From positions 19,959,114-20,023,113 of the forward strand of contig NC_088710.1 of the NCBI RefSeq assembly GCF_963576615.1: a stretch of DNA of 64,000 bases. The letters run 5' to 3'. Positions 1 through 10,639 of this stretch are shown one piece after another. The translations under genes were made by a program, and so were the position numbers. This stretch comes from Watersipora subatra (lineage: Eukaryota; Bryozoa; Gymnolaemata; Cheilostomatida; Watersiporidae). Numbering within the stretch: the first letter of the stretch is position 1; the number at the start of each line of letters is the position of its first letter. The notes under the pieces are model-generated. The model saw nothing but the letters and a program-made list of their open reading frames with translations. It ran no database searches and was not told the DNA's origin.

Positions 1-120
1 AACTGTGTTCAGCTCTACACATATCCATAAACTAGGAGTTATCTTCTATATGCCCTGATCAGTGACAAAGAAGCAATATTGCTCTGTTACTCCGTTTTTA
101 ATCCTACACATACCTGTAAG
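1..120 (+). repeat. dispersed repeat R3, partial copy
   Basis: Starts inside a unit containing cataaactaggagttatct. The same unit recurs twice in a row at 16588-16790 and, more diverged, at 38930-39060. The copy is cut by the window edge. No coding potential; element class unknown. Confidence 0.6.
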
Positions 121-720
121 ATAGAAGTCATCATCTATATATGGCTTGCTACACTAGTTGACTAACACAGTCAGTTAGTCGCTGACTCACAGACAGATCC
201 AGTTAGACATGTTTAGCATACACCGTAAATGTTTAGGTTTTGTGGTCTGCAGTTGTTGCATTGTTTATGAAGGTATTGAGCTACGGCCTTTAGTAATGTA
301 CCAACACATAGATCCATAACCACTAGTGTTATCATTATAATAGCATGAAAGAGTCAATAACTCAGAAAGGTTTGCTAAGAGCGGACCAGATCATTTATAT
401 CAGTAGGTAGTTAAGCAGATGGTTGACTCATAATTTAGTTAATATTATATGAGATGCAAAATGCTACACAAGTGAGCCGAAGAGGCAAATGTAAAACTAC
501 ATATTACTGCAAAGACATCCACAGCAAATAATTAGTTATTTTTATTTAACATAAGAGTGAAGTTCAAGGACTGCCCAGCGGATGAAACTGTTTAGTTAAT
601 GTAAGATTCTCCTACCATAGAATTTACAATGCTATTTGAGTATTTTAACACTTGTATTGCTTGATTATATTACCAGATGGTAGTAATCCAAGGGATGCTT
701 GAGGTTTCTTTAGCTTTTAA
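121..720. other. AT-rich stretch, nothing recognised
   Basis: No open frame, splice-flanked exon, RNA gene or obvious repeat was seen here. Confidence 0.5.
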
Positions 721-729
721 TCGAATAGC

Positions 730-1000
730 CCACAGGCAATAATATATAGCCCTCAGTGGGGGCTGTATATTACTGCCTGCAGGTGAGCGTTTAAGAGGTT
801 GATTCTTAGGCGTCAGACAGAGTTTTAGAACCAAATAATTTTTAGCATTTTGGCTTAAGGTGCAAGCATACCTGTGTGAAGTTTGGATAAAATCGGCCCT
901 AGAATGTAGAAATTCATAGCGTTTATGCAGACTAACAGACAGACAATGACGAAATCGGAGTTATTAATAGAGATGCATCTTGGCTAATATTTTCAGAGAA
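730..1000 (+). repeat. dispersed repeat R1 with leading stem-loop
   Basis: Begins with a near-perfect hairpin (about 732-779: left arm aggcaataatatatagccc, right arm gggctgtatattactgcct). A body follows that recurs at 59565-59780, sharing the block gtttatgcagactaacagac and a diverged block ending in gtgtgaagttt. A shorter relative lies near 58790-58870. No protein is encoded. Likely a non-autonomous element; class not determined. Confidence 0.6.
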
Positions 1001-1324
1001 ATTAATTAAACACTTTTAGCATTCACCATGCAAACATGTCCTATTACACAGGTTTGTCTTATACACATATAATGCTTACACACACACTAAGAAATAATTA
1101 AGAATATATATTATATAATGTATTGTTTTTACCAGTCTACATCCCATGAAGCAAATGATTTCTTTCAATGATGATGCTAAATAAATAAACAAGTTTTGAC
1201 AATGATTAAATGATATATTTATGCACACAGATCAAGCGTTTTCTGAGATAACAGAACACAAATTAAAACTGCGTAACAAGCTCAGCGGCAGGTATGTTAC
1301 ATATAAGTGCCAAATTGAGCTTTC

Positions 1325-1960
1325 AGGATAATGATAATCACAGGATAATGCAGTCAGCTTTCTCTTCCATCTTAATGCTGACTCCAGTTCCTAGAAAATG
1401 CTACTTTGGTTTGTGATTACTATACATACTTAACCTCTCCAACTAGACTTTGTGTCGATTGCATCATGCTAGCCATACATAGTTCTACCTGTCTTTTCAA
1501 CGCATTGATTCATAGTATTACTAGGTTATTTTACAGGGTTTATTAAAACATTCGTAATAAAATAAAGTATATTTCAAATAATGCTAGTCTTCATACACTT
1601 TTAACAAAAGTTAGAGGTACAATATTTCAAGATATACAGGCCTTCAATGTATAGCTTTATTCCATTAAGATTATTACCCTTTCTTTACATACGAACAATT
1701 GCTGCTTCTTACCTTCAGTGCTTCTAATCTTCTCTCACACCCAACTACAGTACTTTCATGCCACGCTCTAGGAGTTTATTGAGATCGTTGTGCCTACACC
1801 TGCTGTAGCAGCTCTTGTAGCAGCTCCTGTAATTAACGCTACCTTTCCTCTCCACCTATCCATGTTGCCTTTCTACCGGCACATTGCTTTGTGGCACATG
1901 CTGTTAGAAGCAACGCTGGAACTAATGCCACAAGTTTCGTCTGACTACGCAACAAATGTA
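1325..1960 (-). pseudogene. decayed duplicate of SDR gene 5' end (exon 1, intron 1, start of exon 2)
   Basis: This stretch aligns along its length with 10130-10720 of the intact SDR gene. Exon 1 homology lies at about 1713-1857: it starts ATGGAT-AGG-TGG (Met-Asp-Arg-Trp) and continues with a KVALITGAAT-like stretch. A 12-bp insertion, then a 1-bp deletion and a roughly 5-bp insertion follow, so the frame closes early. Intron 1 is recognisable at 1390-1710. The first 35-40 bases of exon 2 remain at about 1340-1377, after which homology is lost. The upstream flank (1858-1950) also matches the region upstream of the real start codon, so the duplication carried the promoter-proximal DNA. With its frameshifts and missing exons it cannot give a working enzyme. 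It lies just downstream of the intact gene, as expected of a tandem duplicate. Confidence 0.85.
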
Positions 1961-2374
1961 AGATAAAGGTTGATTATTATATTTCGAAAGTAATCACACA
2001 GCGTCTAGACCTGGATACACATGCTGATGACATGCGCTGACGACATAATGGTTATACATTGTCAGATTAACAGATGTATTTGTATTCTAGCCACACGCAG
2101 AAGTTTTACTAATTTTTTATCATAACAAACATGTATATATTAAGCGACAATCCCACTAAAAGATTCTTAAACATTTTAGAAAAAAATCATATTAAAGTGA
2201 TAAAGCAAAAGTTGATATAGAGTGATCAAATTTAGCAGCCCAAAAGCTATTCTCTAGCTGCTTATTGCTACAAAAAAAAATTGAGTCTCAGACCAGCTTG
2301 AGATCAAGAGCTATTGTTCAACATTGAGCTCTACCAACAAAATCACTACCACTAGATATTGTCTATCTTGTCAG
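1961..2374. other. region downstream of the SDR stop codon
   Basis: On the minus strand this would hold the SDR 3' UTR. No canonical AATAAA was found close to the stop codon. It is AT-rich and otherwise featureless. Confidence 0.35.
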
Positions 2375-2470
2375 CTAGGCGGGCAGCATTATGACGTCTT
2401 GTACTTGAGCATGAGCAGGCAACCCCAGTTGATATACAACAGTCTCCGCTAGTTCATCTACCTCCAACGC
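2375..2470 (-). CDS. DHRS11-like: SDR exon 6 (last)
   Basis: 31 codons plus TAG, from ALEVDELAE to VIMLPA. It matches the C-terminal helix and strand of DHRS11-type enzymes, and the orphan exon at 17249-17356 is closely similar. Confidence 0.9.
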   Translation of the reverse strand, partial: ALEVDELAETVVYQLGLPAHAQVQDVIMLPA

Positions 2471-5400
2471 CTGTACAACAGATAAAAAGTATGGAGATGG
2501 AATTAAAAACTTCTATTATGATTTGCTTGTCTGAAAGAGATCATAATCATTGGCAGCACAACCTTGCGTACGACTTAACAATACTGTAGTAGTTTCAGAT
2601 AAATGTTTTTACCTTGGCTTGTCTGTATGCGGCCTCGGCTGTCTCTTTTGATGTATACGATTCTAAAAATGGTGTCTTAATGAGTCCAGGGCTGATTTGC
2701 TGTAAGTATATAACATCTTCATAACCCTAAATTATAACATGAAATTATCATATTCATACAGTAAAGTTATAATAACATGATAATCAGTAAAAGGATGAGG
2801 TAGTAGGGCATTTCTTTAAACTTATATAAGCTTTATTTATTTGTTGAACTGAAAAATCTTCAAAATTTAGTTTTGCATTCTTGGAATGAAAAATGGACAA
2901 TATCTTGGATCAATGACGCAAGCACTACTGATAGCAGTTATATTATTATTAGTAAAACTTCACACGTTGGAGTTGCCTTTTGACTTTTTATCGATATCAT
3001 TTTGACTGAGGTTTACTACATTTCCCTTTAAATATTTGCGGAGCACTACCATGAAGCCCATTAGTGGTCTCATAGTCTCACATTTTGTAACCAACTTTGA
3101 TAAAGTTGATCTGTGTCAACCAGAGATACATACCGACACTTTGCAGTTGAGACCTGGTTGCTCATCAAGAAGCTCGTAGCGTGTTCCTTGAGAGATTGCC
3201 GTTACAGCAAACTTGGTGGCAGCGTAAACATGCAGTCGTGCGGCGGGTATAACTTGGTGTCCAAGTGTACTAAAAGGATTTCATAGAATATGTTTCAAAG
3301 TGATTGCATTCAGAGTGGCTTGGCAAACTACTGATAGTCAAACCAAGGTGTCAATGCACAAAGTTGTCAGCAAACAGCATTGGAAAGCATATTAAATACC
3401 ATTCATTCTTAAAGTCAGCAGGGTAATTACAGGGTTTTTATTACAGACAGTGTGTTTAAATTGTTTTAAATGGTAACCTGTTTGTATTAATGACAGTGTA
3501 TCGTAATTGTTCCCAATGATATTGTTATGGCAAAATCCCATTGACAGAGCCGCAAATGCCAACTCCACGAGCACAGACACAGCAAGGCTGAACCCTCCTA
3601 TCACAACAGGAGGCTCGGCCATCAATAAGCTTAGAGGACCAGGAGCAATCAGGGAGAAACAAACAAAAAGGATGGAGCCTATTACGGAAAGGAATATATA
3701 TACTAGGAGAATGCCCGGCATAGCCCGGGTAATAAAAAAGCATGTGCACAAAAAATTTATTTTTATTCAACATATAACAACAGTTGCCTTGTAACTTAAT
3801 ATCACGAGAAAAGCGTTTGTGCAAATGAAATAAATTAAGAGGAAAAATAAAATAACTGTAAAGGTGTTTAAATGTGAACGTGAAATAATTAGCAAGTAAT
3901 GGCTAAGTAAAGTTTCTTTTGCTACAATTACAATGAAAAATTATTTGGTATACAATTATATGATTTTAATTCATTTCAGTGTTGTAGTGAAAATTTTGTA
4001 GAGTGGTATAGAAACCCATTGTAATTATCTAATGCAAACACCTGGTAAAATACCTGGTTTTGTATACATACTGTACATATTAAATGTAGAACAATTTTAG
4101 AACATATGAGAATATGTTAACCTTAGTAACTACATGTATAGTTACCTACAATAACTTTAGTGTATTTAGTGGTGAGCTGCAAGAAAATGTAACATTACAA
4201 TGTACTACAGGCAGTATGAACTGTAGGGTGTTCTTACCATTGAGATATACGCATAACATTAAATTTGAATTTAACTTAATAGATTTAGCTTACAAAATAT
4301 ATACTTGAGGCTGAGTTTTAGAATGCATTTAATGAAACTAAACTTAAACTTTCAACTGAAATTTTATTACCTATGGTTTTCAAATTTGTTTTTACTGGAA
4401 CTTATAACGATTAACGCTGAACTGAAATAGCGATCAACATATATCTCTTTCAGCCGTTGTGGGAGGGATTTCAGTGAATAGCATATCGACATTTTTTATA
4501 TTTCGTCGTTATCAGTACAGCAACTGTACACCAAATAACAGGGGCATCGTAACCCGTGGACACATTGTATCAATAATTTGGCGTGTGCAATTATGAAAAG
4601 GGTATACAGCATATGGTAAGAGCGACAGTAATGGTAAGGACAGCGTAGCCCTGTGGTTATGTGCGCTTGTTTACAAACTTGCAGTTGCGATCTTCACGAG
4701 TTAAACGCTAGCACGAAGCAGAATTTTCACTGCTATATTTGAATCGCTAAAGCTGGTCAGACATCCAACGACAGATGACAAACTTTGAGAACTATATGTG
4801 GATGGGACTGACTGAATGTAGTTGGCAGTTGTATGCATACGCTTCTGCATGCTTGTTTATGCTTTTACTAATAAATAAATATATTCTGTTGAATGAACAC
4901 GCGGTGTATTGGTTTTCCTGATCGGTCTTGTGGAGAGTAAGGGGCTAGGGGAGTCTTTTACACTGGTGGCAGTAGTGGGAATAATCTCAGCTCCACAAGA
5001 CCAAATCTAGGGATGAGAGTCATCTCTAACCCCCGACGAGCCATGTTGCTGCAGATTGCACCACCTTTCCCGGCGGTTGGTGAATACTCACTCGAGTGAT
5101 CGGTGAAGAGGAGCTTCCCTGATCTCGGCAGGTCGTGTGTTGCCGGAACGACACCAACCCTGTATTAGTGAGGTTTCCCCACAAGAAGAATTAAAGGCTG
5201 ATGCTCGAGAAGCGCGGACAGAGGTACAGACTGGTTGGTGAAAACCCTTGAGGGACTGGTGATGGTGCCCCAGCAAGATCTAAGTGGTGCGCGACATTAC
5301 AGTGCCGAATGACCGCTAAAAATTACTGCCCTTTGGGAGTTATTCAGGACTGTCAGAGTGGTCGGCTGCTGGCTGCAAACTTGAACCAGACTCGGCCAAA

Positions 5401-8400
5401 GGGAAGCGTATCACCGTAGTGCCTCAATCTCATGGACCAACCCCATCAACTCCGAACTAGCAATACGGTAGGTATATACATGGGAGTATAGGACCACCAT
5501 GTGGATGACGAGCCATTTATTTCCAGTTTGAAACCCATGTTCCCGAATGCGAATACGTTGGATGGAAAGATGTCAGCTCACTTGAAGGGCCTCTACGCAG
5601 CGGCCAGACACAACTGCACAGAGCTAGGACAGGCCGAGCGGCTGGCATGGCTGCTCACACAATAATAAAGTCTGTTAAGCATCGACGACGGAGGCGTGGT
5701 ACGCACCTCCGAGTGTAACATTCTGTTCCACTAAAAGCGGAAACCTGCCCTATCCACGAGCCACCGGCCCGGGGAAGGCAGAGCATCAAATCCAGGAGCT
5801 GCTGAACAAAAGACTCATTGAGCCAGCCGGTGGGGCTTGGAGCTCGCAAGTGGTACTTGTCTGGAAGAAGTATGGCCAGTGGCATTTCTGTGTCGATTAC
5901 CAATGGCTAAATGCTGTCACCGAGCAAGACCCCTACCCCTTTCCCGGATCGATGACAGTCTTGATGCATTGTCCAGCAGCAAGTACCCTAGCACATTGGA
6001 CTTAGTGGCTACTGGCAAGCACTCTAGGTCAGTGATGCAAAAGAAAAATCGGCATTCATGACTCATTCCAACCTCTGGAAGTGAAAGGTCTTACCTCAGC
6101 GCCGGCCACCTTCCAAAGGTTGATGGAGCAAGTACTGCATGACTTGCATTGGAAGATGCTATTGCTCTACTTGAATGACATCATATATCTTCAAGCCGGC
6201 CACCTTCCAAAGGTTGATGGAGCAAGTACTGCATGACTTGCATTGGAAGATGCTATTGCTCTACTTGAATGACATCATATATCTTCAAGCCGGCCACCTT
6301 CCAAAGGTTGATGGAGCAAGTACTGCATGACTTGCATTGGAAGATGCTATTGCTCTACTTGAATGACATCATAGTCGTCGCTCCCGATTTCGAGACCCAC
6401 TAGCAAAGGTTAGAGGAGGTGCTCTGACAGCTAAAATGAGCCGGCTTGAAGTTTAAGCCCTCTAAGTGTAAGCTCCTCCAGTCACAGGCCCGGTATCTAG
6501 GCCATGTAGTGAGCTCGGAAGGAGTGGCTACCGACCAAGAAAATACTCAGGCGGTCATCAATGGTTGACCCCCAACAAACTCGGGGAAATGCAAGGCTTC
6601 TTGGAAACAATAGGGTACTACCGACAGTGTGTTCTCAACTTTGCCACCATTGTACCTCTTCTATACCGACTAGCGAATATAGAGAAAGAATGGACGTGAG
6701 ACAAAGCAGAGCAGATGGAAGGACATCTTTTAGCAGCCCCTGTACTGGGCTATCTGCATCCGAGTCGGACGCATGTCCTGGATACAGATGCCAGTGGCAG
6801 AAGAGTGTTTACAGCACTCTTTCAAGTACAAGAAGCGGACGAGAAAGTGATAGCTTTCTTCAGCTAGACACTGACACCGGCTGAGAGAAATTACTGCATG
6901 ACCTGGGAGCTGCTGGCCGTGGTCAAGGTAGTAAAACACTTCCGACTCTACCTGTACGGCATGCAGCTCCCGACAGAGTTTCGATATGCACTGGAACACA
7001 GAGCCAGTCCCCATCATGGGAATGCGAATGGGCTCAGCTGGCAGACCTGTGAAGACAGGTCAGCAATGTGCTCCAGTGTACTCCATCGCTCATTGAACTG
7101 AGAAATAGAGAATCGACTCAGAAAGAGCTAGCCACAAAAAAGGCTCAAGACTCAAGGACAGTCTGTCCACTGTACCCTAGGTTGCCGAGGCCGCGTGTGA
7201 AAAGTTTGGTCGTATGGACCTGTTTGTTGCCACAGCAACTGGGGGACCTACATGTAGCTCAGGACCGACCAAGGTCACCTTGAACCCTGTAGCATGGCAC
7301 AGATGGAGACTCGGAAGGACACTGAGAGAAAGCTGACCCAGATGCAAGCTACTGACCGGGGACCAGTGGCCACTATGTACCATGCCATTGGATGAGCTGG
7401 AGACTTGGCGCTGAAGCAGTTGGAGTTAGGGGTCAAGAGCTCTGACAGCTGCATCAAATTTGTCCATCCCTCAAGCTACAACCTGACAGGGTACTGGAGA
7501 CCCAGACCTCTCCTCATGGTCAACCAAAATGGTGCTCGGCTTGTCCACCAGCCATCAGAGAGACAGCTGTCTGGAAGACTCACACCCCTGCTAACTCTAG
7601 GGTGAGTGAGACTATCAGCTGACTGCGATTAACCTGGTTCTGGCCAAAGATGACAGCCATGGTGATAAGACTGATCAAGAGCTTTAAGGTCTACTAGGCG
7701 GCAAAACATGGTGGCACCAAGAGAGCCGGCAATAGGCATTGACTGCCAGGCGCCTCTGGCAAAAGGTAGTCCTGGACCTGATGGGACTGATGCCAGAGAC
7801 TCTCAAAGGGAACAGAACAAATGGATCCTGGTACTCATGGATCTCTTTACGAGGTAGTGGAATGCCCTAGCCTTTCAGAAGGTCACGGGTCCAAAAGTGG
7901 GAGTACCTTGGATGAATGAGTGTTTTGCTACATAGATTCACCGAGCAGATCCACACCGACCAGTGGGCACAGTTTGAGTCAACTAATGACTGAACATTGT
8001 CAGCTCTAGTGGGTAGAGAAAACTTACACCATGCTCTGCCACTCCGTGTTACATTCGATGATGGTGTTGTTGAACATACCACTAGAGTGAGCACTACATC
8101 TCTGCGAGCACTACTACTGGGCTAAGGGCAGGAGTGGGACAAGTTGCTCCCTTAACTGTTGAGAGCCTAGGACAGATACTGCTACCGATCTCCCTACCAG
8201 CAACCCTGTCAAAACAATTATGGCTTAACCATGAGTCAGTGGAGACAGAGGAGAGAGACGATGGTGTGCTTGCTGAGCTCAAAAGAAGAGTCTGCATCTG
8301 TGTGTCAGAGCATAGGCTCGGCTGCCTTTGATGGCGCAGCGAAACCCACCACCAGGCAACTAAAAACCTTAGTTATGATATTCTTAAGAGAAACTGCGTC

Positions 8401-10639
8401 GACATACCTGTTAATGTTGATGATGTGGCCTTCCTCAGTTCCCTTAGCTTTCATAGAGGCAACTGCTTCCCTAGTCACCCTTAGCACTCCCATTACATTC
8501 ACCTGGTTAAATCGAAAACCGGCATGTAAACCAGATACTTTGGACAAAGTCTCTGATATTAAGTTATCCAAGCTACAAAGTTGTAGCTTGGATAACTTAA
8601 AGTTTGTTTGACTTCAGATACTTTGGACAAAGTCTCTGAAGTCAAACAAACTTTGAAGATAAAAGAGTACATTTTTGCTTTAGGAATTTTTAGTGTTTCG
8701 ACCAGTCTGACAGTTTTATAAAATAGTAAATAATCAGTTTGGTCAACTCTTCTGATTAGCCAAACAGAACAGTTATCATAAACAAAAGTTGACTGCACGT
8801 GTTGTTGTTTCTCATTAATAAGGAGTCCCTATCAAAATGTAAACTATTAGATGGGCCTGATTAAACAGTTGTGTGTTGATGATCAGTGCAGGTGGATGGT
8901 GTGTTGCTCTCACACTGTCACTTAGAGAGCTAATAGCACCAAAAGGTAATAATGGAATAACATAGTAAAGACCAAGCCAGTAATCCTATATAACCTTTAG
9001 ATATGAGAGTAACTGAGGTAAGACGACAGTGTAGCTAAGTACAATTGGTAACAGCAAAATGCAGGAAAAACTGTAAAAGAGAGAATGATGGCGAAGCCTG
9101 AGTTATGCATGGTTCTTATAGAGAGTGCTAGTAGAAGTGAGAGAAACGATATCTTGCGCAATGCTGATAGCTGCAGAAAAAAGTTCAATGTTGTCCAACA
9201 TTTAAGCAAGAGAACCGACAAAACTTCTTCAAAATAATTGTACCGGTGAAGGTGAAGATCATGCTTGGTAGTTCAGTTTTCTGCTGAAAGTAGCCATGTG
9301 AAAAATAACCTTGAAATTCCGTGGCAACTTATCCGTGTAATTATCTGTAAAGTTGCTTTATGTAACACAAACTGTTAAACCTCACATGCAGGTGCTTGGA
9401 AGCGCAATAAAGCCGCTAGGGTATTGCCACAAATAAGGCAACTAGTCTTGATTTGTCTTTGCATGTGCGTTTACTATGTATGGGTATACAGACAATCCTC
9501 ATTTGTTAGGACTAATACAGACTTGGCCATTTCCAAACATTGAAAAGTCTTAATAGTGAGAATTGAGTGCTGTAGGTATATATTTTACTAAGTATGGATA
9601 TATGGTTTACTATGTATGTATATATAGTTTACCATGTATGAATAGATAGTTTACTATGTATGGATATATGGCTTACTATGCATGGATATATATAGTTTAC
9701 TATGTATGGATATATATTTTACTATGTATATATATATAGTTTACTATGTATGGATATATGGTTTACTATGTATGGATATATGGCTGACTCTCTATGGCTA
9801 TATAGCTGACTCTCTACAGGTATCTATTGAAAATCTAAATCGTAATTTTGCCTAGAGATTACCAGAAAGGACAGATACACCTTTGAAACTACAATAACAT
9901 CTTGAAACAACCAATGAAAACAAAACACATGGGACTTTCAGACAATATTTTAGTCTTAGTATTTACATTGAACAAAGTCTGCCAATCCTCAGACTTTCCT
10001 GACAAAATTGGGCTGTTTCTGCCCAGGCCAGCATTGTTAATGCACACATCCACTCCTCCATATTTCTCTTTAATTTTGGAGAACAAGGAGATGACATCGT
10101 CTTCTTTGCTCACATCACAGGGTATAATAGTCAGCTCTCCCTTAGATCCTAATGCTGACTCTAGCTCCTAGAATAACCAACTTTGATTTATCACAACTAA
10201 ACATACTGTACTTGCAAAACCTGACTTTTCTGTGAATGGACGATTGCATCACGTCATATTAGCAATGCATTACCTGTTCTTCTGACACTGATTCTTACTA
10301 CTTTATTTCACAAAGGGTGTATCTAAAATATTTTAGTGCACTGCGACGTATATCTTTTATAATGCTAATCTTAATAAACTTTTAGCAGAAGCTAGGTGTA
10401 CAACATTCAAAGACATATAAGCCTTCAAAGTAATGAAAGTATAGCTTTACTACATTGATAATATCGCTCATTCTCCCCGTAGGCTACAAACAATTTCTGC
10501 TTCTTACCTGCAATGCCTCTAGCCTTCTGCCGCACCCAATTACTTTCATGCCGTGCTTTAATAGTTTATTAACGGTTGCTTTGCCTACACCTGTAGCAGC
10601 TCCTGTGATTAACGCTACTTTCCCTACCCATCTTTCCAT
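2375..10639 (-). CDS. DHRS11-like: DHRS11-like short-chain dehydrogenase/reductase, six exons
   Basis: NAD(P)-dependent oxidoreductase of the classical SDR family. Human DHRS11 reduces steroid and other ketones; the substrate here is unknown. Exons (minus strand): 10639-10508, 10167-9967, 8502-8408, 3269-3134, 2699-2613, 2470-2375. Together they give 747 nt, i.e. 248 residues plus stop, close to the family's roughly 250-260. All junctions are GT-AG and phases match. Seen in the protein: cofactor motif TGAATGVG (residues 12-19), CINNAG near residue 88, an NINS catalytic serine spanning the exon 3/4 junction, YAATK (the YxxxK active site) in exon 4, and ISPGLIKT in exon 5. I chose the MERW start, as in relatives. 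An upstream in-frame ATG at 10702 would add 21 residues. Intron 3 is 5.1 kb and contains a ruined gypsy element. Codon composition is ordinary for the window. The divergent neighbour is a GST, suggesting a detoxification pair (inference). Confidence 0.92.
2613..2699 (-). CDS. DHRS11-like: SDR exon 5
   Basis: 29 codons from QISPGLIKT to AYRQAK, the PG-motif and substrate-loop region of the fold. Acceptor cttacag, donor gtaaaa. Confidence 0.9.
3134..3269 (-). CDS. DHRS11-like: SDR exon 4 with YxxxK active site
   Basis: 136 nt reading (S)TLGHQVIP to NCKVS and containing VYAATKFAV, the catalytic Tyr and Lys. The acceptor is ttttag and the donor gtatgt. Confidence 0.9.
3392..3751 (-). CDS. hypothetical hydrophobic ORF inside SDR intron 3
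   Basis: A 119-codon open frame with two or three strongly hydrophobic segments (about residues 10-43 and 48-73) and a proline-containing turn reading LIAPGPLSLL between them. A possible acceptor (cgtaatag) precedes GCTCCATCC, so this could be one exon of a membrane protein rather than a single-exon gene. The N-terminal residues overlap dispersed repeat R2, which argues against that start. No family recognised. It may be a captured gene fragment or chance. Confidence 0.2.
   Translation of the reverse strand: MCTCFFITRAMPGILLVYIFLSVIGSILFVCFSLIAPGPLSLLMAEPPVVIGGFSLAVSVLVELAFAALSMGFCHNNIIGNNYDTLSLIQTGYHLKQFKHTVCNKNPVITLLTLRMNGI
3700..3925 (+). repeat. dispersed repeat R2, copy 1
   Basis: Starts with tactaggagaatgcccggc and continues through gggtaataaaaaagcatg into a roughly 200-bp body. 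The body recurs at 52275-52500, 50430-50580 and, in part, 40660-40720. The opening 40 bp also resembles cores in the composite repeats at 17.9 and 41.7-42.1 kb. Confidence 0.6.
3930..4455. other. AT-rich intronic DNA
   Basis: Lies in SDR intron 3. There is one 64-codon open frame at 4114-4308 without recognisable features; otherwise nothing was seen. Confidence 0.4.
4458..8330 (+). mobile_element. degenerate Ty3/gypsy retrotransposon in SDR intron 3
   Basis: A probable 5' LTR occupies about 4458-4962: it begins TGTGGG, has AATAAA near 4870 and ends TTTACA. It is followed one base later by a primer-binding-site-like tggtggcagtagtggga at 4964. Pol homology is clear but broken. RT lies at about 5780-6420, with a stretch reading EQDPYPFPRIDD and the active-site box as YLNDII (Asp to Asn change). 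RNase H follows near 6750-6960 (VLDTDAS, then MTWELLAVV). Integrase-like sequence lies near 7730-7860 and its C-terminal part near 8100-8160. Frames change repeatedly and stops are common, so it is inactive. No 3' LTR was found. It shares the direction of the GST, opposite to the host SDR gene. Confidence 0.8.
6101..6373 (+). repeat. 94-bp tandem triplication within the gypsy RT
   Basis: Units start at 6101, 6195 and 6289, each opening gccggccaccttccaaagg. The copies are identical by eye up to gacatcat; the third then returns to ordinary RT sequence. Because 94 is not a multiple of three, each copy changes the frame. Confidence 0.9.
8408..8502 (-). CDS. DHRS11-like: SDR exon 3
   Basis: 95 nt encoding VNVMGVLRVTREAV to HIININ, leaving two bases (AG) that complete a serine with exon 4. 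The acceptor is taaccag and the donor gtatgt. A pair of long palindromes begins 57 bp upstream of its acceptor, in intron 2. Confidence 0.9.
8531..8654. repeat. two adjoining long palindromes
   Basis: First: arms 8559-8578 and 8581-8600, 20 bp perfect, with a 2-nt loop. Second: arms 8599-8618 and 8635-8654, 20 bp perfect, and the 16-nt loop between them (tactttggacaaagtc) is itself nearly self-complementary. That loop motif also occurs once at about 8535-8551. The structure lies in SDR intron 2. Confidence 0.9.
8660..9580. other. intron 2 of the SDR gene, nothing recognised
   Basis: Only short spurious open frames; no exon-like sequence consistent with the SDR or another family. Confidence 0.4.
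9584..9826 (+). repeat. 22-bp tandem array in SDR intron 2
   Basis: About eleven imperfect copies of tttactatgtatggatata plus gg. The last two change to ctgactctctatgg-type units. Confidence 0.8.
9967..10167 (-). CDS. DHRS11-like: SDR exon 2
   Basis: 67 codons, starting ELESALG and ending DWQTLFN. It holds the CDVS cofactor contact and the NNAG motif. The acceptor is ttctag and the donor gtaaat. Confidence 0.92.
10508..10639 (-). CDS. DHRS11-like: SDR exon 1
   Basis: 44 codons from MERW to ALQ, carrying the Rossmann dinucleotide-binding glycine motif and the basic residues of a CGRR stretch that often favours NADP(H). The donor is gtaaga and the exon ends on a codon boundary. Confidence 0.92.
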
